Positions 1 through 11,949 of a DNA stretch of 64,000 nucleotides are shown piece by piece (position 1 is the stretch's first letter; each line of letters begins with the position of its first letter). Where the stretch lies: contig OW386285.2 of the NCBI GenBank assembly GCA_936432065.2, forward strand, positions 412,564,547 to 412,628,546. Direction: 5' to 3'. The position numbers and the translations under genes are program-made. The DNA comes from Rutpela maculata. Taxonomy: Eukaryota; Arthropoda; Insecta; Coleoptera; Cerambycidae. A model generated the notes under the pieces. It was not told the origin of the DNA. It searched no databases and saw nothing but the letters and a program-made list of their open reading frames with translations.

Positions 1-1329
1 GAAGATATGATTATTAAACTACTATTTGTTTACGAAAACAAATAAAGTTGTATGACTATTCTTTTCTGATTGATTTAACTATGAAACTAGATAGGAGCGA
101 TTTCATATGCTCTTTTTGGTTGAATTTACCTATCATTTTCTTTGAGTGTACATTCTAACAGAACTCTCAAAAACTATATAAAGTTGCTACCAAGCCAAAC
201 AAACTTCCATTACTAGTAGACACAGAAAAGTCATAACACAAGAACTGAGCCTGTTTATAAAAACCAGAGCTGGAACTAGGGATTGGAGGTCAGTAGAAAA
301 CAACCCTTATTTGAGAGTGCCATGGAAATTGATATTAGAACTTGCAACAAAAAGTTATTCTTTAATGCAGGAAAAAATAAGTATGTATAAAAAAAGAAGC
401 AAAAATTCTAAATTCGCCCTCCTTGTTTCCCTTACCCTTCACCAACCATAAGAACGGTGTAAGTTAGAATATCTAATATAAGGTTGTTTATTCATTTTTT
501 TAAAATATTTTTAAAAGAACCAAAACTCCTCGTTAAATGGCTATTATCAGGTTTTAATGTGATCACTTCTGAATACTCTTACACCCATCCCCACCAACTA
601 AGGTGGTAGATTTTATCTTTTTAGATTTTTTATTGGTATTAATTGCAAAAGAAATCCCTAATCACCCAGTTTGATGTCTTTTTTATCATAATAAGGTGAT
701 TTAGTCAATTCAGATGAATATTTCTCACACTTTTGGGGTTGGGGTGGTCGCTGTGCATATCACTAGCCAGAAAATATTACTTGTTTTTTATATTAAAAAA
801 TTCTTTAATTATTTAAATGGCTTTTGGTTGGGAAAATGGGAATATTCTCTTTATGGCACCCAACTAAGGGTTACTTTTTAATGTGCTCTCGAAATTTCTC
901 GCCAAAACGTATGACGGATTCGTCAAAATTAGTAAAAAAAGATGGCTTCCACACTTTACCACGGAAGGGCCAAAAAAGCCCTTTTTTAAACATTGTTCTT
1001 TGGTTCACTGACGCTCATTTCTTCTTCAATCTTCGGTCAGCATTCAATAAAGTGTGCCAAAAACCAAAAATGCCCAAAGGCGCAATCTACCCTAGTTCCA
1101 GCTATGATAAAAACCTTAGAGAATATCTTTTGATACCGAAAAAATTGAAGAGGCCATTAATATATCAAGAAGACGAGACAGTGGGCATAATCATTATAAA
1201 GCTTCCGAAAGTAGGCTATCCACAACATATAACGCTACAAGGGAGTTTTCTTTATTAAAGTCCCCAAAAAGGGACAACAAACATAGCCCGGCTACTTTAT
1301 AACAAACTATAATTTAAAGGTAAGATCGG
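1..1329. other. AT-rich DNA, no recognised gene
   Basis: There is no domain or repeat I recognise here. One open frame on the plus strand (first ATG at 836, stop at 1258, about 140 codons) is longer than most chance frames in this AT-rich sequence. Its product has no motif, signal peptide or membrane segment that I can name. It lies just upstream of a LINE reverse-transcriptase relic on the same strand and could be unrelated or a worn LINE ORF1, but nothing in it shows that. Confidence 0.4.
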
Positions 1330-2253
1330 GTCAAAAGTGAATCTACTACATTTAATAATCTCAAAAACAAAACTTCTTCTGGTAATGATGGTTTTAGCTT
1401 CCAACTGCTAAAAAGAATTAAAGATTTTATCATACTACCCCCGAGGCATTTGATAAATAACGCAATTAAGAGTGGTTCTTTTCCAAATATTTAAAAAATT
1501 TCGCACGTAGTTCCATTATTAAAATCGGGTGATCCCTGAGATATAGATAATTATAGACTCATAACTTTAGTTAGTTCTCTGTCTAAGATAATCGAAAAGG
1601 TAACTTACGATCAGTTATCGGTATTTATTGAAAAATACCATATTCTTACGTCATGTCAACATGTCTTCAGGAGTGGTAAATCAGTAGAGACTGCTAGCGT
1701 CCAGTTACTAGATACGATTTATAATAATTTAGATAAAGATAAATATGTGATAATGTTACAATTCGGCTTATCCAAGGCGTTTGATACCTTGGATGTGGAT
1801 TTTATTACATCTAAACTCTTTAACCTTGGTATACGGGGCAATATTCTGGAGTGGATTCATTCATACTTAGTAGACCGTAAAATAATTGTGAGGATTGGTA
1901 ACCACTTTAATATATCCCGATGAGTCCCCCAGGGGTCAGTACTAGGGCCCTTACTTTTTATATTATATGTCAACGATCTACCACATCATATAAAAAGTGG
2001 GTCAGTGACTATGTTTGCTGACGATAGCACTATAACTGTGGCAGACTCAAATATTGATATCCTCCATAAAAAAGTTAATAATGTTCTAGATGAATTTTCT
2101 GCTTGGTGTGACCATAATAAACTTATACTAAATTCGTCCAAATTAACTTTCGTGAATTTTTACGATAGGAAAGCCTGTATTATACAGAATTTTACATTTT
2201 GCTGCAAGAGTAAATTCTTAGGCGTACTAGTATTATTATTACTAATTAAATAA
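1330..2253 (+). pseudogene. Non-LTR retrotransposon reverse transcriptase relic
   Basis: Conceptual translation gives an ordered set of reverse-transcriptase blocks. SSGNDGF sits near the start, followed by a PLLKSGD/NYR block, then a degenerate LSKAFDTLD version of the FSKAFDxVDH block. VPQGSVLGPLLFILYVND follows, and the catalytic FADD lies at about 2014-2025. A thumb-like stretch ends with KFLGVLV. Stops interrupt it at about 1491, 1538 and 1921, so it cannot be translated whole. The endonuclease half and the 3' end are missing or unrecognisable. The block order and the absence of RNase H suggest the Jockey/CR1 group of LINEs, but the exact clade is not certain. An intact copy would copy its own RNA into DNA at a nicked chromosomal target. 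Confidence 0.85.
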
Positions 2254-3370
2254 AAAATCTAGCTTATTACTTCAACAAAAGAGAATAAATCCTTGTCCGA
2301 GATATACAAAGGTAAAATTCGTAAATAAACTAAGGGAATTTTGAAATAAAAGATAAGTAGTTAACAAAACAAAATTTATTATAAAGATAAGGCACCGGTA
2401 GAGCAAAGAGATATATACAGGGTGTAGGCAAATAAAATGTGCTGACGATAATAATATTCTACAAACAAATATCAAATAGAAGGTACACACAGAAATATGA
2501 CCTAATAACAAAAGGTAATTAGTAATTCCGAATATTTAATATGAATATAATTATAATCAAATGAACGGTTCATCCGTCCAAGATAATTAAAACTACAAGC
2601 GAACTATTTGATAATGAATAAACAGATATAATCAATAATTATTTATGAATCCACAACAACAACAACGACTTAACTAAATCTTACAAAATGATGTGCTTAT
2701 ACACCATCTACATTTTACATAGGTTATTTGTAGGAATATTTATGAGTTTTTAACAATGTTTATTTACGCAGAAAAAAGGGAGACAAAAGTTATAACTAGC
2801 TCCGAGCTAGTGGATCACAAACTTAACAAAAGAACCCACTAAATCTACCGGTTTAAATGTTGAGAAGCATGCAAGATTACTGGGAATCGTAAATGACCAA
2901 ACGGAGGAAAATAAATGTGTGAGTACTTACAGGAACTGAAAAACTGCTGAAAAACGGACGAAGACACTGTTGTTGGTTACAAACACAAATATTACAGATT
3001 GGTATCAGCTGTAACTACAATTAAAAGCAGAATTATACCATTTTAGGTATAGTTAACATTGGCACTATAGTGTCCTTTATTATTAACTACTCGTAAAGCA
3101 AACATAATTACTTCATCAGACGCTTATTAATGCTGCACGTATTTATGAGACAAATGGTGTTGTAATATTTTACGAACTACCTGGTAAGATTCACCTTTGT
3201 TAGTTCAATACCATTATTAAACAAATGCGACGAATCTATAACATTAATTTCCGGTTTTATATTCGCCCCTAGCGCACTCCCTTCTAGATTTGTACAGAAG
3301 GGAATGAAGCATCAGTATTATGTCATATCTGTGCCCACCTATTGGAGGAAAACTTCCAGCGTGGCCATTT
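2254..3370. other. AT-rich DNA without recognised content
   Basis: No coding, RNA or repeat structure was recognised. Short open frames here have random-looking composition. Confidence 0.4.
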
Positions 3371-3757
3371 ACCCACGCATTTTTAATCCCCGACCCAAAA
3401 AGAGGCGTATGTTTGTATGTCTGTCTGTCTGTCTGTCTGTGGCTTCAACGGGGGATCCGATTTTGATGCACTTTTTTTATTTGAAAGAGTGTTTTGTCGA
3501 GAAGGTTTTTGCCATATTAAATTCTGATGTTTGGTCGCCATCTTGATTACAAGCTTTTATTTAACTTGCCTTGTTCTTGTGGGTCAAATCTTGCAACTGA
3601 ATTTTAAAATAGTTATCCCCAACCGATTGAGCTGAAATTTTGCATACACGTTTAGTTTGGATGACAATGCATGGTTAGCTAAGTGACGTTATTCCCAATC
3701 CAGTATGGCGGACCAGTTATTTTTTATGCACACCCATGATATGGGTATCAAATGAAA
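3371..3757 (+). repeat. Repeat family A with CTGT tract, first part
   Basis: The repeat begins with CCCCGACCCAAAAAGAG, continues through a short CTGT microsatellite (about 3415-3438), then GGATCCGATTTTGATGCA and a block ending in ATCAAATGAAA. The same ordered blocks recur at 8811-9060, 9250-9430 and 9576-9790. The copy here is interrupted at 3757 by a transposon, and the sequence resumes at 8811. This shows the repeat was present before that insertion. The open frames over the CTGT tract come from the microsatellite and are not genes. Confidence 0.7.
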
Positions 3758-4285
3758 TAGTCAGGAATCAGGCGCCACTAAATCCATCATAGGGTGTGCA
3801 CTCGAAGATATAGTTTTTAAAAAATACATACATTATCCGAAATGACCTTGCGGTTCTGAATCCAGAGGGCGCTATTCTGTCCGCGATTGCAAAAAAGGGT
3901 AAAAAATTTTTTTCCGAAAATTTTTGTGTCACTAACTATTGATTAATTTTATATTCCCACCGCATTTACAGCCTTATTTTTTAACATTTCTAAATTATTT
4001 TCCAACCAACGGAAAGCTTATTCTTTCTAGATTCAGGTGCTGCTAAATACTTCTCATAATTGTTGTTAACAAATGCTACCGAAATTGTTTAAACAAAGAG
4101 AGCCCAAAGAGTGCACTGTAAATTTCAGCATCGAGACATTTTTAAAACAATTATCGATAGATGCATACTTCTATGACATGAAATCTGCAAAATATAATGG
4201 AGTAGTTTTTAGAGAAAGAATTATCTACATTGCTTTATTGTTGTAAAAGATACGATTATTTTTGTACAGCACGCGTTGTGATCCG
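3758..4285 (+). repeat. Left terminal inverted repeat of copy 1
   Basis: Reverse complement of about 8265-8810. Shared landmarks include the outer TAGTC, the block around GAGGGCGCTATTCTGTCC (about 3864-3881) and the inner block TTTTGTACAGC. Confidence 0.85.
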
Positions 4286-4494
4286 GCTCGTCTTTTGGTA
4301 GATATACAGTGTACATGTATGTCTCGCATTGCCTCGCTCTCTTTAGGCTTGTTGACTACCTGCTGAGGTGTAGTGTAATAACAAAAAATCTTATGAGTAG
4401 CGTATACAGTAACTGTGTTGTGTGTTGTTTATAAATTCATGTAAAATATATTTAAAATAATTTTTGTATTAGTTTAATAGCCTGTATATTTCCA

Positions 4495-5645
4495 TTATTA
4501 TTGCAGAATATCCGATGAAATTACAAAAATAATAGCGCAATTGCATTTTTCTCATAATCATAATGAAGCAGACACTAGAATATTTGCGATCATCCTACAT
4601 TTATCAAATTTGGAGTATGGTAGAATAATAATAGAAGCTACAACAGATATTTTTGTCTTATCCCTGTATTTTGTGTCTAGAATTATGGTGTCGTAGATTT
4701 GATGTATTTATGCCGATTTATCATACGATGCGAGAATTAACTATAGAGAAGACAATGAGTGCTCAAAGGAATTTGGGTGATTTATTTTTGTGCATTTATG
4801 CTTTGACTGACTGTGATAGAGTCAGTTTTCTATTTAAAAAAGGAAAAACTAACGCTGTAAAAACATGTGTAAGACATACAGAAGATAAAGAACTACAAGG
4901 AATCACTACTTCCACATCCAGATTTTCCATCCAAGTCTCTCAGAACGAATGCTAAAAAAACTTTTGAGACCTTATAGCTTCTCTTGTAAATACTAAATAC
5001 CAATTTTATTAACTCTTACCTGCTTGATTTATCTATTTATTCCAGTTACCCCCCATCCCTTCAACGGAATAAGATGAAAATATAATCTAGTTCCAGATCA
5101 CCTTAAAATACATACGCGTACCAAATTTCAAGTCAATAACTTAAAACGGTTCCAGAGTAATCGTGCGCACAAAAAACGTTACAGACAGACAGACAGATCG
5201 ACACTCAAACTTAAAATCTCGACGTTTTATGACATTCTAAGCCTATTTGAACAATAAAACTGTTCAATTTTTTTCTTGTCGTTACTATACTTCCACTAGA
5301 TGTGGAAGTAAATGTTATATGGTCGACGTCTGATATAAGGAATTTATCGCCTACCGAAGATTCCTTTTATCAACATATATTGAGAGCTGCGTATCAAATT
5401 ATTCTGTGGAAGAGTGCAACTGAGATAAACCCAGAAATTCCCGATACAATTGATTTTGGTTGGGATTTGAAAAATAACGTACTTATTCCTAAATTAATAA
5501 CTATAATACTATAAATGTTTGTCCCAATATAACTTCTCAAAATGTATTTTGTAAATGTAAATTTAAAAAATTTATCGGAAACTGCAGTGGTAGCAAAGCT
5601 GGATTGGAATGCATAATAGATTGCTACTGAGAGGGTAAATGTATT
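4495..5645 (+). pseudogene. FEN1/XPG-like transposon nuclease, C-terminal half, broken
   Basis: Reading from just after a possible splice acceptor (TTGCAG, ends 4506), the product has NEADTRIF (about 4562-4585), TTDIFVLSLY (about 4640), then TDCDRVSFLFKKGK (about 4806-4847). After a repeat B insertion it continues LSPTEDSFYQHILRAAYQ and GWDLKNNVLIPKL. It ends in a Cys cluster (CKC..., NCSG, LECIIDC, at about 5552-5635). I read the EAD, TD and CD motifs as counterparts of the metal-binding acids of FEN1/XPG nucleases, with KKGK in the place of their helix-hairpin region. Stops at 4696 and about 5628, frameshifts and the insertion at 4898-5308 kill the gene. The N-terminal third is absent. Related copies lie at 46.2-47.4 kb and 51.9-53.9 kb. 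Confidence 0.7.
4898..5308 (-). repeat. Half copy of palindromic repeat family B inserted in the nuclease relic
   Basis: The sequence runs from AAGGAATCACTACTTCC to TAGATGTGGAAG and matches the right arm of the 27.8-29.2 kb palindrome, including the GACAGACAGACAG tract at about 5184 and the GTGCGCAC block. It splits the nuclease relic: coding homology stops before it and resumes at about 5310. Confidence 0.8.
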
Positions 5646-5957
5646 AGCTGTTAATTTAGTTTAAGTATAATGTATGTATGTATATTATTATTTTTGTATT
5701 TCTATTTCTCAAGCACAAAAAGTACATTTAAGTTCATTTAATTAGTTATATGGATTTCTGTCTCTAATCAATATTTTAAGTTAAAATATAATAATTTTGG
5801 TTCTCAAGTAAACTAATCTTTAAATACCTTCGTTTTTTTTTTTCATAATGACAAATGATAATATTTACGTATAAGTAATGGGTCGCGTGCGCCGACGTCA
5901 CAGATTTTGAGACCTTAGGAAAAACAAACAGCTGTCATTGAATTATCCGCGTATTGA

Positions 5958-6715
5958 ATGTTTTTCTTTAAAGTGAATTTTACTGTGTTTGTGCCATTTA
6001 AAAGTTTAATGTTGGATTATTTAACACCTGCAGCTATTCTTATTACTTTTATATGCTCAATTTTGTTCGACAGGATGACGGTTAGTTCGTATTTTGCAAA
6101 ATTGTCTCATGATGTAGAGGTTAGGTATACTGCTGTCATGGAATTAAATCCTTATATTTTGAGAAAAAAATGCTTTAGTGTAAATATTGATGTATTTCCA
6201 AATAGTACACATAGGGATACTGCGAATTACTTGGTTTTTGAGAGAAGTGTATAGAGAGCAGGATGAGTTCAAGGCATTTAAGTCTTAAAGCTGTTTATGG
6301 TTATGTGAAAGAAGTACTCTGCAAGAAATTTACAGAATAAAACCTTGTTGCAAAGGTAAGAATTGTTATCAATGATTTACCATTCTTTTCATATACACTT
6401 GCCTAATTAAATGTTGCTTTAGAAATAATTGCTAACATACAAATTCATTTTTCAGGTTAAGTCATGGCATCATGAAAAAAAGCCATTGACTCCAGATTCA
6501 GATGGTTTCTTAGTACTTACTGTGAATGTGTTGCTAGTTTAGACAAAACATGTCCACTACTTGAGAGAGGAAGTATTTCCTTTTTAGCAGTAAACATGGC
6601 TATGATCAAGGTATTAACCGCCGTAAATTTTGTGAAAAAGACACCATATAAATTAAGCAATGAAGACTGATGTGCTATAAACTATTTGAAGTATGTAGTA
6701 AGACGTGCATAATTT
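5958..6715 (+). pseudogene. ISL2EU/YqaJ-family transposase, N-terminal part, broken
   Basis: The frame beginning near 5958 gives RYTAVMELNPYILRKK and NSTHRDTANYLVF, then YREQDEFKAFKSL. After a one-base frameshift at about 6280 it continues with KAVYGYVKEV. This order matches the region between the THAP-type finger and the nuclease core in ISL2EU-like proteins (DPY, DI.NYLV, KAYKSLEAY, GWV). A GT-AG interval at 6356-6455 looks like a retained intron. After it come KPLTPDSDGFLV and, in a shifted frame, CECVASLDKTC, resembling the SWIM-like Cys pair. No YqaJ catalytic core is recognisable and the frame closes at about 6670. The Cys-pair reading is less certain than the NYLV block. Confidence 0.6.
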
Positions 6716-6719
6716 CTTC

Positions 6720-8120
6720 TCGTCTATACAATCCATTGTAATTTCTATAAAAATTTTATTTTTCATATATTGTTATGTAATGTCTCATAATTTTATGTAA
6801 TTCGTTTATTCATTATCATTTTATTAAATATAATCTTTTTATTATGTTTTATTTATCACTTCTACTACTATATATTGTAAACAGTAAATTGAAATTGTCA
6901 GTTACGTCGAACTTGTAACTGAAAGGTCCATTAGTACTTCTAAGAAGAATCGACAAGAAAGTCATAAGAGAGGTTAATACTGTAACAAAAAATAAATGAT
7001 TGTAATGTAGGTACCTAACATAACATAATACCGTATGTGTAGTCGCGGGCTAGGCATGGGGAGTAGAATTGCAACATCGCGTGTGCCAGCTGGCTGAAAT
7101 GAAATAACAGAGCTGGAATGCTCCACGGATGGACGAATTTACGGCTGCCGGTGTTGTCATATTTCTCGCGCTACGTGAATGTACATGCCTAATGGGAAAT
7201 TACACGCACGGTATATATACTTTATAGTATTATTTATCTAAGCAATAAGTAACATTTAACTCGAAGGACTTGTATAACTATACAATTCAACACTAACAAA
7301 GCCGAGTCAGACTTTGCTTCTGTGTTCACTGACCGTAGACCACTTCAGAGTTTTAATTTTCAACTTTTTCAGTGTTCAATAGTCCAACACTGAGTTTTTA
7401 AACACCACACGATATACTTTGAAAGGGCACATTGCATCATGCACTTGTTGACGGCCGCAGGTACTTTGAATTTCCTTTCTTAATTTATGCACCTACTTTA
7501 TCAAATATCTTTATGAAGCCTGCTTCCTCTTGGAGTGTACTTTATTTAAAACAATTTCTACCATTGCACTTTTCTTTCCTTTGGCACAGCTTTACACACC
7601 TTCCGCTCAACTAAAATTTAAAGAAGAAATAATTATTAAAAATACTGACAAACCAATATAAAATGTTAATTTTCTTTACCATGAATTGTTTATTGCTTAT
7701 GTGAGCAGCAGTTATTATTATTATAAGCACTTTCACATATGGGTTTTAAATTGTATTCCTTTTTAAGAGAGGATGCCCAAACTGGATGCATCGTAATGGT
7801 CTTGTAATACGGCTGTTTTTCCTACAACATAAACACACGTTAAAAACCAAATTCTTACATTAATATGCAACAACGTACCACTAAAAAAATTCTTGGAAGA
7901 CTCTCGTAAAATCATTCATTTTAATTGTTTGAAATCAGTTGCAGTATTTTAACCTCTAACTTCTTCTGGTTGTAAATTGAGGTTATTTTATCAAAACTGG
8001 CATTGTTTTGGATTGTCACACTTCCACAATTAATAATAAACCAAAAACTTGTCATTTTGTATGTATAATATACATAGAAACAATAATATTACAAAAAGTT
8101 CAATCAGTTGCTATTTGACA
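6720..8120. other. Interior of ISL2EU-like element, no clear gene
   Basis: This stretch lies between the transposase relic and the right TIR. A GC-richer patch at about 7040-7200 differs from its surroundings and could be another small insertion. I see no coding domain or complete RNA gene. Confidence 0.4.
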
Positions 8121-8264
8121 GTTAAAGAATTTCTGTTTGTTTTTCCTAAGGTCTCAGATTGTGACGTCACGCGCACGCGACCCATACGCATCGTAAATTT
8201 TTTGCAATCACAGTATATTGTCAGCAAGTTACCGATCGGCCACAGCGCGCGAACGTGTCAGCCA

Positions 8265-8810
8265 AAACGATAGCGGAAATAACGGAGCGCTGTACAAAAA
8301 TAGTCATATCTTTTACAACAATAAAACAATGCAGATAATTCTTTCACCAAAAACTGATCCATTCTATTCCGCAAATTTCATATCATAGAAGTATGCATCT
8401 ATCTATAATAGTTTTTAAAATGTCTCTATACTGAAATTTATCGTGCACTCTTCGGGCATGCTTTGTTTAAACAATTTCTGTAGCATTTGTTAACAATAAT
8501 TTCGAAAATTATTTAGCAGTACCAGAATCTAGAAGGAATAAGCTTTCCATTAGTTTGAAAATCATTAAGAAATATTAAAAAATAACCCTGTAAATGAGAT
8601 GGGAACATAAAATTAATCAATTTTCAGTGACACAAAAATTTTCGGAAAAAATTTTTTTATGCTTTTTTGCAATCTCGGACAGAATGGCGCCCTCTGGATT
8701 TAGATGCGCAAGGTCATTCCAGATAATGTATATATTTTTTAAAAAGTATATCTTTGAGTCCACACCCTGGCATTTTAGGAGCGTCTTTTGAGAAGATTGA
8801 TTCCCGACTA
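8265..8810 (-). repeat. Right terminal inverted repeat of copy 1
   Basis: Inverted match of 3758-4285 as described for the element. It ends CCCGACTA at 8810, after which repeat A resumes. Confidence 0.85.
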
Positions 8811-9060
8811 AAAGGGTTTGCTGAGAAGAATACGAAAATAAAATGACGTCACACTAAATTCAATATGGCGGATGCAACTGAATTTTAAAATAGTTATCCC
8901 CAACCGATTGAGCTGAAATTTTGCATACACGTTTAATTTGGATGACAATGCATGGTTAGCTAAGTGACGTCATTCCAAATCCAATATGGCGGACCAGTTA
9001 TTTTTTATGCACTCCCATGATATAGGTATCAAATGAAAGGGTTTGTTGAGAAGAATTTTA
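8811..9060 (+). repeat. Repeat family A, continuation after the transposon
   Basis: AAAGGGTTTGCTGAGAAGAA continues the copy broken at 3757. A second tandem unit follows (GCAACTGAATTTTAAAATAG at about 8874) and is almost identical to 3595-3757. This gives the unoccupied target-site sequence (ATCAAATGAAAGGG at about 9030) for comparison. Confidence 0.75.
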
Positions 9061-9249
9061 GTTTTAACACTATAATTTGATCGTAGGTATAGTGTATTCG
9101 CTCATACGTTGCATTCTAAGAAATGGTGAAGGATTCGGTTTAAACTATAAGTTTTATATCGGATACGAACGACGCAATGAATATACACATCTTTAAGAAA
9201 TTAAGGTACCACCATAAAATAACCAGAAGTTTGAAGTTAGTTAATTTTT

Positions 9250-9790
9250 AACCCCCCGACCCAAAAAGAGTTTGATGAGTATGTTTGTATGTTTGTCTGT
9301 GGCTTCATATCTCTTTAACGGGTGATCCGATTTTGATGCACTTTTTTTATTTGAAAGAGTATTTTGTCGAGCAGGTTTCAAGCCATATTAGATTTTGATG
9401 TTTGGTCGCCATCTTGAATTCGCCATGTTGAACTTCTCTAGAAATTGTCCGATTGAAATAAAATTGAAAATGTGCAGACAATTATGGTAGCCGAATATGA
9501 TTTCGGCCTCATTTTGATTCGGTCATATGAAACTGGTACGATTAAATACATTGATCGGGAGTTTTTAAAAATTTTAAATTTTTTAACCCCCGACCCAAAA
9601 AGAGAGAGATAAGTTTGACTCGTATGTTTTTATGTTTGTTTGTCTGCCTGCCTGTCTGTCTGTCTGTCTGCCTACCTGCCTGTCTGTCTGTCTGCCTGTC
9701 TGTCTGCCTGTCTGTCTGTCTGTCTGTCTGTCTGTGGCTTTATATCTCTTCAACGGGAGATCCGATTTTGATGCAGTTTTTATTAAAATT
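9250..9790 (+). repeat. Repeat family A, two further copies, with CTGT/CTGC microsatellite
   Basis: Two copies each open with CCCCGACCCAAAAAGAG (about 9256 and 9588) and pass through ATCCGATTTTGATGCA. The second contains an expanded CTGT/CTGC tract of about 100 bp (about 9637-9737). Open frames on both strands here are produced by the tetranucleotide repeat. Confidence 0.8.
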
Positions 9791-9956
9791 AAATATAACA
9801 CATAAATATAGTTATAATAGAACCGGTCTTATAGACCGTGTGCGACTAGTAGAATACAAAATTGGACCGCGTCGGCTTAAAGGTTAAAAAGTTCTGTGTG
9901 GGACTCGTGATATAAGAATACGCTATGTTGTATGTATATGTTTAGTTTAAAAAGTA

Positions 9957-10405
9957 TAAAATTAAATTAAATTACAAATTTTAAAAAACCCTGACACAAA
10001 AATATCGACTAAATAACTAATAAAAAAAAATAAATTAACACAACTTTAAAAATTATGAAATAATTTTGATTCTATATACGAACTCTTATGATTTATTTAA
10101 ATCCAGCTTACATTTTCTTCGAGATTTGCTTTCTTATACGCATGAATATGTCGGGGGCTGCTGTAAAGACGAACTACTAAAAGTTATATTCAAAACAGCA
10201 GCTCCCGATATATTCATGCGTATAAGAAAGCAAATCTCGAGGACATGAAGAAAATGTAAGCTGGATTTAAATAAATCATAAGAGTTCGTATATGGAATCA
10301 AAATTATTTCATAATTTTTAAAGTTGTGTTAATTTATTTTTTTTTTAATAGTTATTTAGTCGATATTTTTGTGTCGGGGGTTTTTTAAATTTGTAATTTA
10401 ATTTT
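9957..10405. mobile_element. Foldback element, about 450 bp
   Basis: Arms of about 200 bp (about 9957-10160 and 10196-10405) are near-perfect reverse complements around a spacer of roughly 35 bp (about 10161-10195). The outer ends read AACCCTGACACAAAAATATCG and the complement of CGATATTTTTGTGTCGGGGG. The terminal motif resembles the start of repeat A. It has no coding capacity and is probably a non-autonomous foldback/MITE. Confidence 0.85.
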
Positions 10406-10410
10406 TTGGT

Positions 10411-11940
10411 CTAAAATAAGATGTTTTTACTCTTGTGAATTTTTTCGAAAAATGCATATTTTTCGAGATATGGCCACTCGAAAATTCCTAAAAATAGGGG
10501 AGGGGAAATGTAAAGTTGAAAAAAAAATCTGAAAAAATTCAGGTGAATGTATTCATCGAAATACAAGACTCTTTTTTTATTTGCAACTTTTCTGTAAAGT
10601 GCGTTTTCACAGAGTTTTTCCGGAAAAACATGAAAAACTATCCCCATTTTTGACATTGTAGCGCTTTAAAAACACGTAATTTAAAAATTTGAAAACATTC
10701 AGATGTATGCATTGAAGCCTTCTAAACATTTTTTATCTCTTGGAATTTTTTTGTAACTTGCTAATTTTCTGAATTACAGGCAGTTTTTCACGATAAATAA
10801 TTTTGTACACTTTAAAAAATATAAAATTATATTGAACCTTTAAAATTGGTATAACTATATAGGTTTCATATTTTTTTATAATAATATATATAAATCACGC
10901 TCATTTTTCGAATTTTCATGCATTTTTTGCAAAAAATGTAGTACATTATTCTAATGTGTATTCTCTAATGTATTATCTCTAAACTGCCAAGAAGCAAGTT
11001 GTTATCATGGTTACTTTATTGATGTTTATAAATTTGATAATTATCGGTATATGCAAGGTTTTTATGATACATTAAGAAAAAACAAAGGTATGGGGAAAGA
11101 GAAATAAAAGTCCCAAAAGAGACTCGTAACCGATACCTTTTGTTTTGAAACCACATATTATTAGTACTACTTTTTACTAGGCAACTAGGCCGGAAAGGCC
11201 CATTATACCTAGGGATCTACAGTTTAGCGTGGACTCCAAACCACGGTTCTCGGCCATCAACTTTAAATGGACTCTCCACTCCACTACGTGGATGAAAATG
11301 TAACTATTTGTTTTAAAATTTTACAATTGTTAAAAACATCCAACACCTCTCTATGTATATACCTTATAGAATTAATCGAGTCGTTGAGATCTTTCTTGCC
11401 ACTTCCGTATATTTTCCCAGATACGGTCTATTAAAATAAATATCAGTCATCGCAATAGAGTAATTAAATTACTATTTTAATATGTCTAACTAGAAAATAG
11501 GCGTAATGTTCTGACGAAAAAAATATCTTGTTTTTCCCAGAAGCCAATAATAATTCCCAGCGGAGAATTTTGCACATGGTAATTTCGATTAATTAATGGT
11601 AGTTAAAACCACAGCCCATTTCAGCGAAGTTATTACTTGTTGGCATGCATTACAAAATTTATTACCTCCCGGAATATATATATAGGGTGGGCCCAAAAGA
11701 CGTATCTTATTTTGGTATATCTTCCACTGTCTTATAACATAAGTTATCTCAAATAGATAATAATAATAGGTAATAATAATAATACACATTTTTCAACGGC
11801 AATCGTATAATCATCGCATTATACATTTACCAATTCCAACCTAGCGTATTATAAACATGAACTCGATAACATACCTTTAAGAACAGACCACATGATCTCT
11901 AAATACACATTTAACAGAAACTTCGAAATAAAAATGGGAG
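10411..11940. other. AT-rich DNA, no gene seen
   Basis: No recognised coding or RNA feature. It contains A/T homopolymers and a short TAATAA tract at about 11758-11785. Confidence 0.4.
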
Positions 11941-11949
11941 AAGTGAATG

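Larger units (their letters stand above)
5880..8183 (+). mobile_element. ISL2EU-like DNA transposon nested in copy 1
   Basis: Both ends carry an inverted repeat of about 52 bp that starts GGGTCGCGTGCG and includes a TGACGTCA-like box and CCTTAGGAAAAACAAACAG (5880-5931 and about 8130-8183). An AT dinucleotide flanks both sides (5878-5879 and 8184-8185). The element carries a YqaJ/ISL2EU-type gene relic on the plus strand. TIRs plus a 2-bp AT duplication are what I recall for the ISL2EU (IS4EU) superfamily. It must be younger than the long-TIR element it interrupts. Confidence 0.75.
3758..8810 (+). mobile_element. Long-TIR DNA transposon with XPG-like nuclease (Academ-like), copy 1
   Basis: The two ends are inverted copies of about 530 bp (3758-4285 and about 8265-8810) that start TAGTC and match closely with small gaps. 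The flanks rejoin repeat A exactly, and a 3-bp AAA is duplicated (3755-3757 and 8811-8813). Inside is a plus-strand relic of a FEN1/XPG-like protein with a Cys-rich tail. A 2.3-kb ISL2EU-type element and a 0.4-kb repeat B copy were inserted later; without them the element is about 2.35 kb. Long TIRs, a 3-bp duplication and an XPG-type protein fit what I recall of the Academ superfamily. That assignment is from memory; the TIRs and target duplication are seen directly. Confidence 0.75.

Noticed and set aside
824..1258. A host gene of 144 codons
   Set aside because: It opens at a TTG, has no recognised motif and lies next to a LINE relic; it is kept only as an unrecognised frame in the region note.
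9583..9887. Open frames on both strands rich in Cys/Leu/Ser or Arg/Gln/Thr
   Set aside because: They are translations of the CTGT/CTGC microsatellite, so they are not genes.
10066..10248. 60-codon frame across the foldback
   Set aside because: It is produced by the palindrome and has no independent support.
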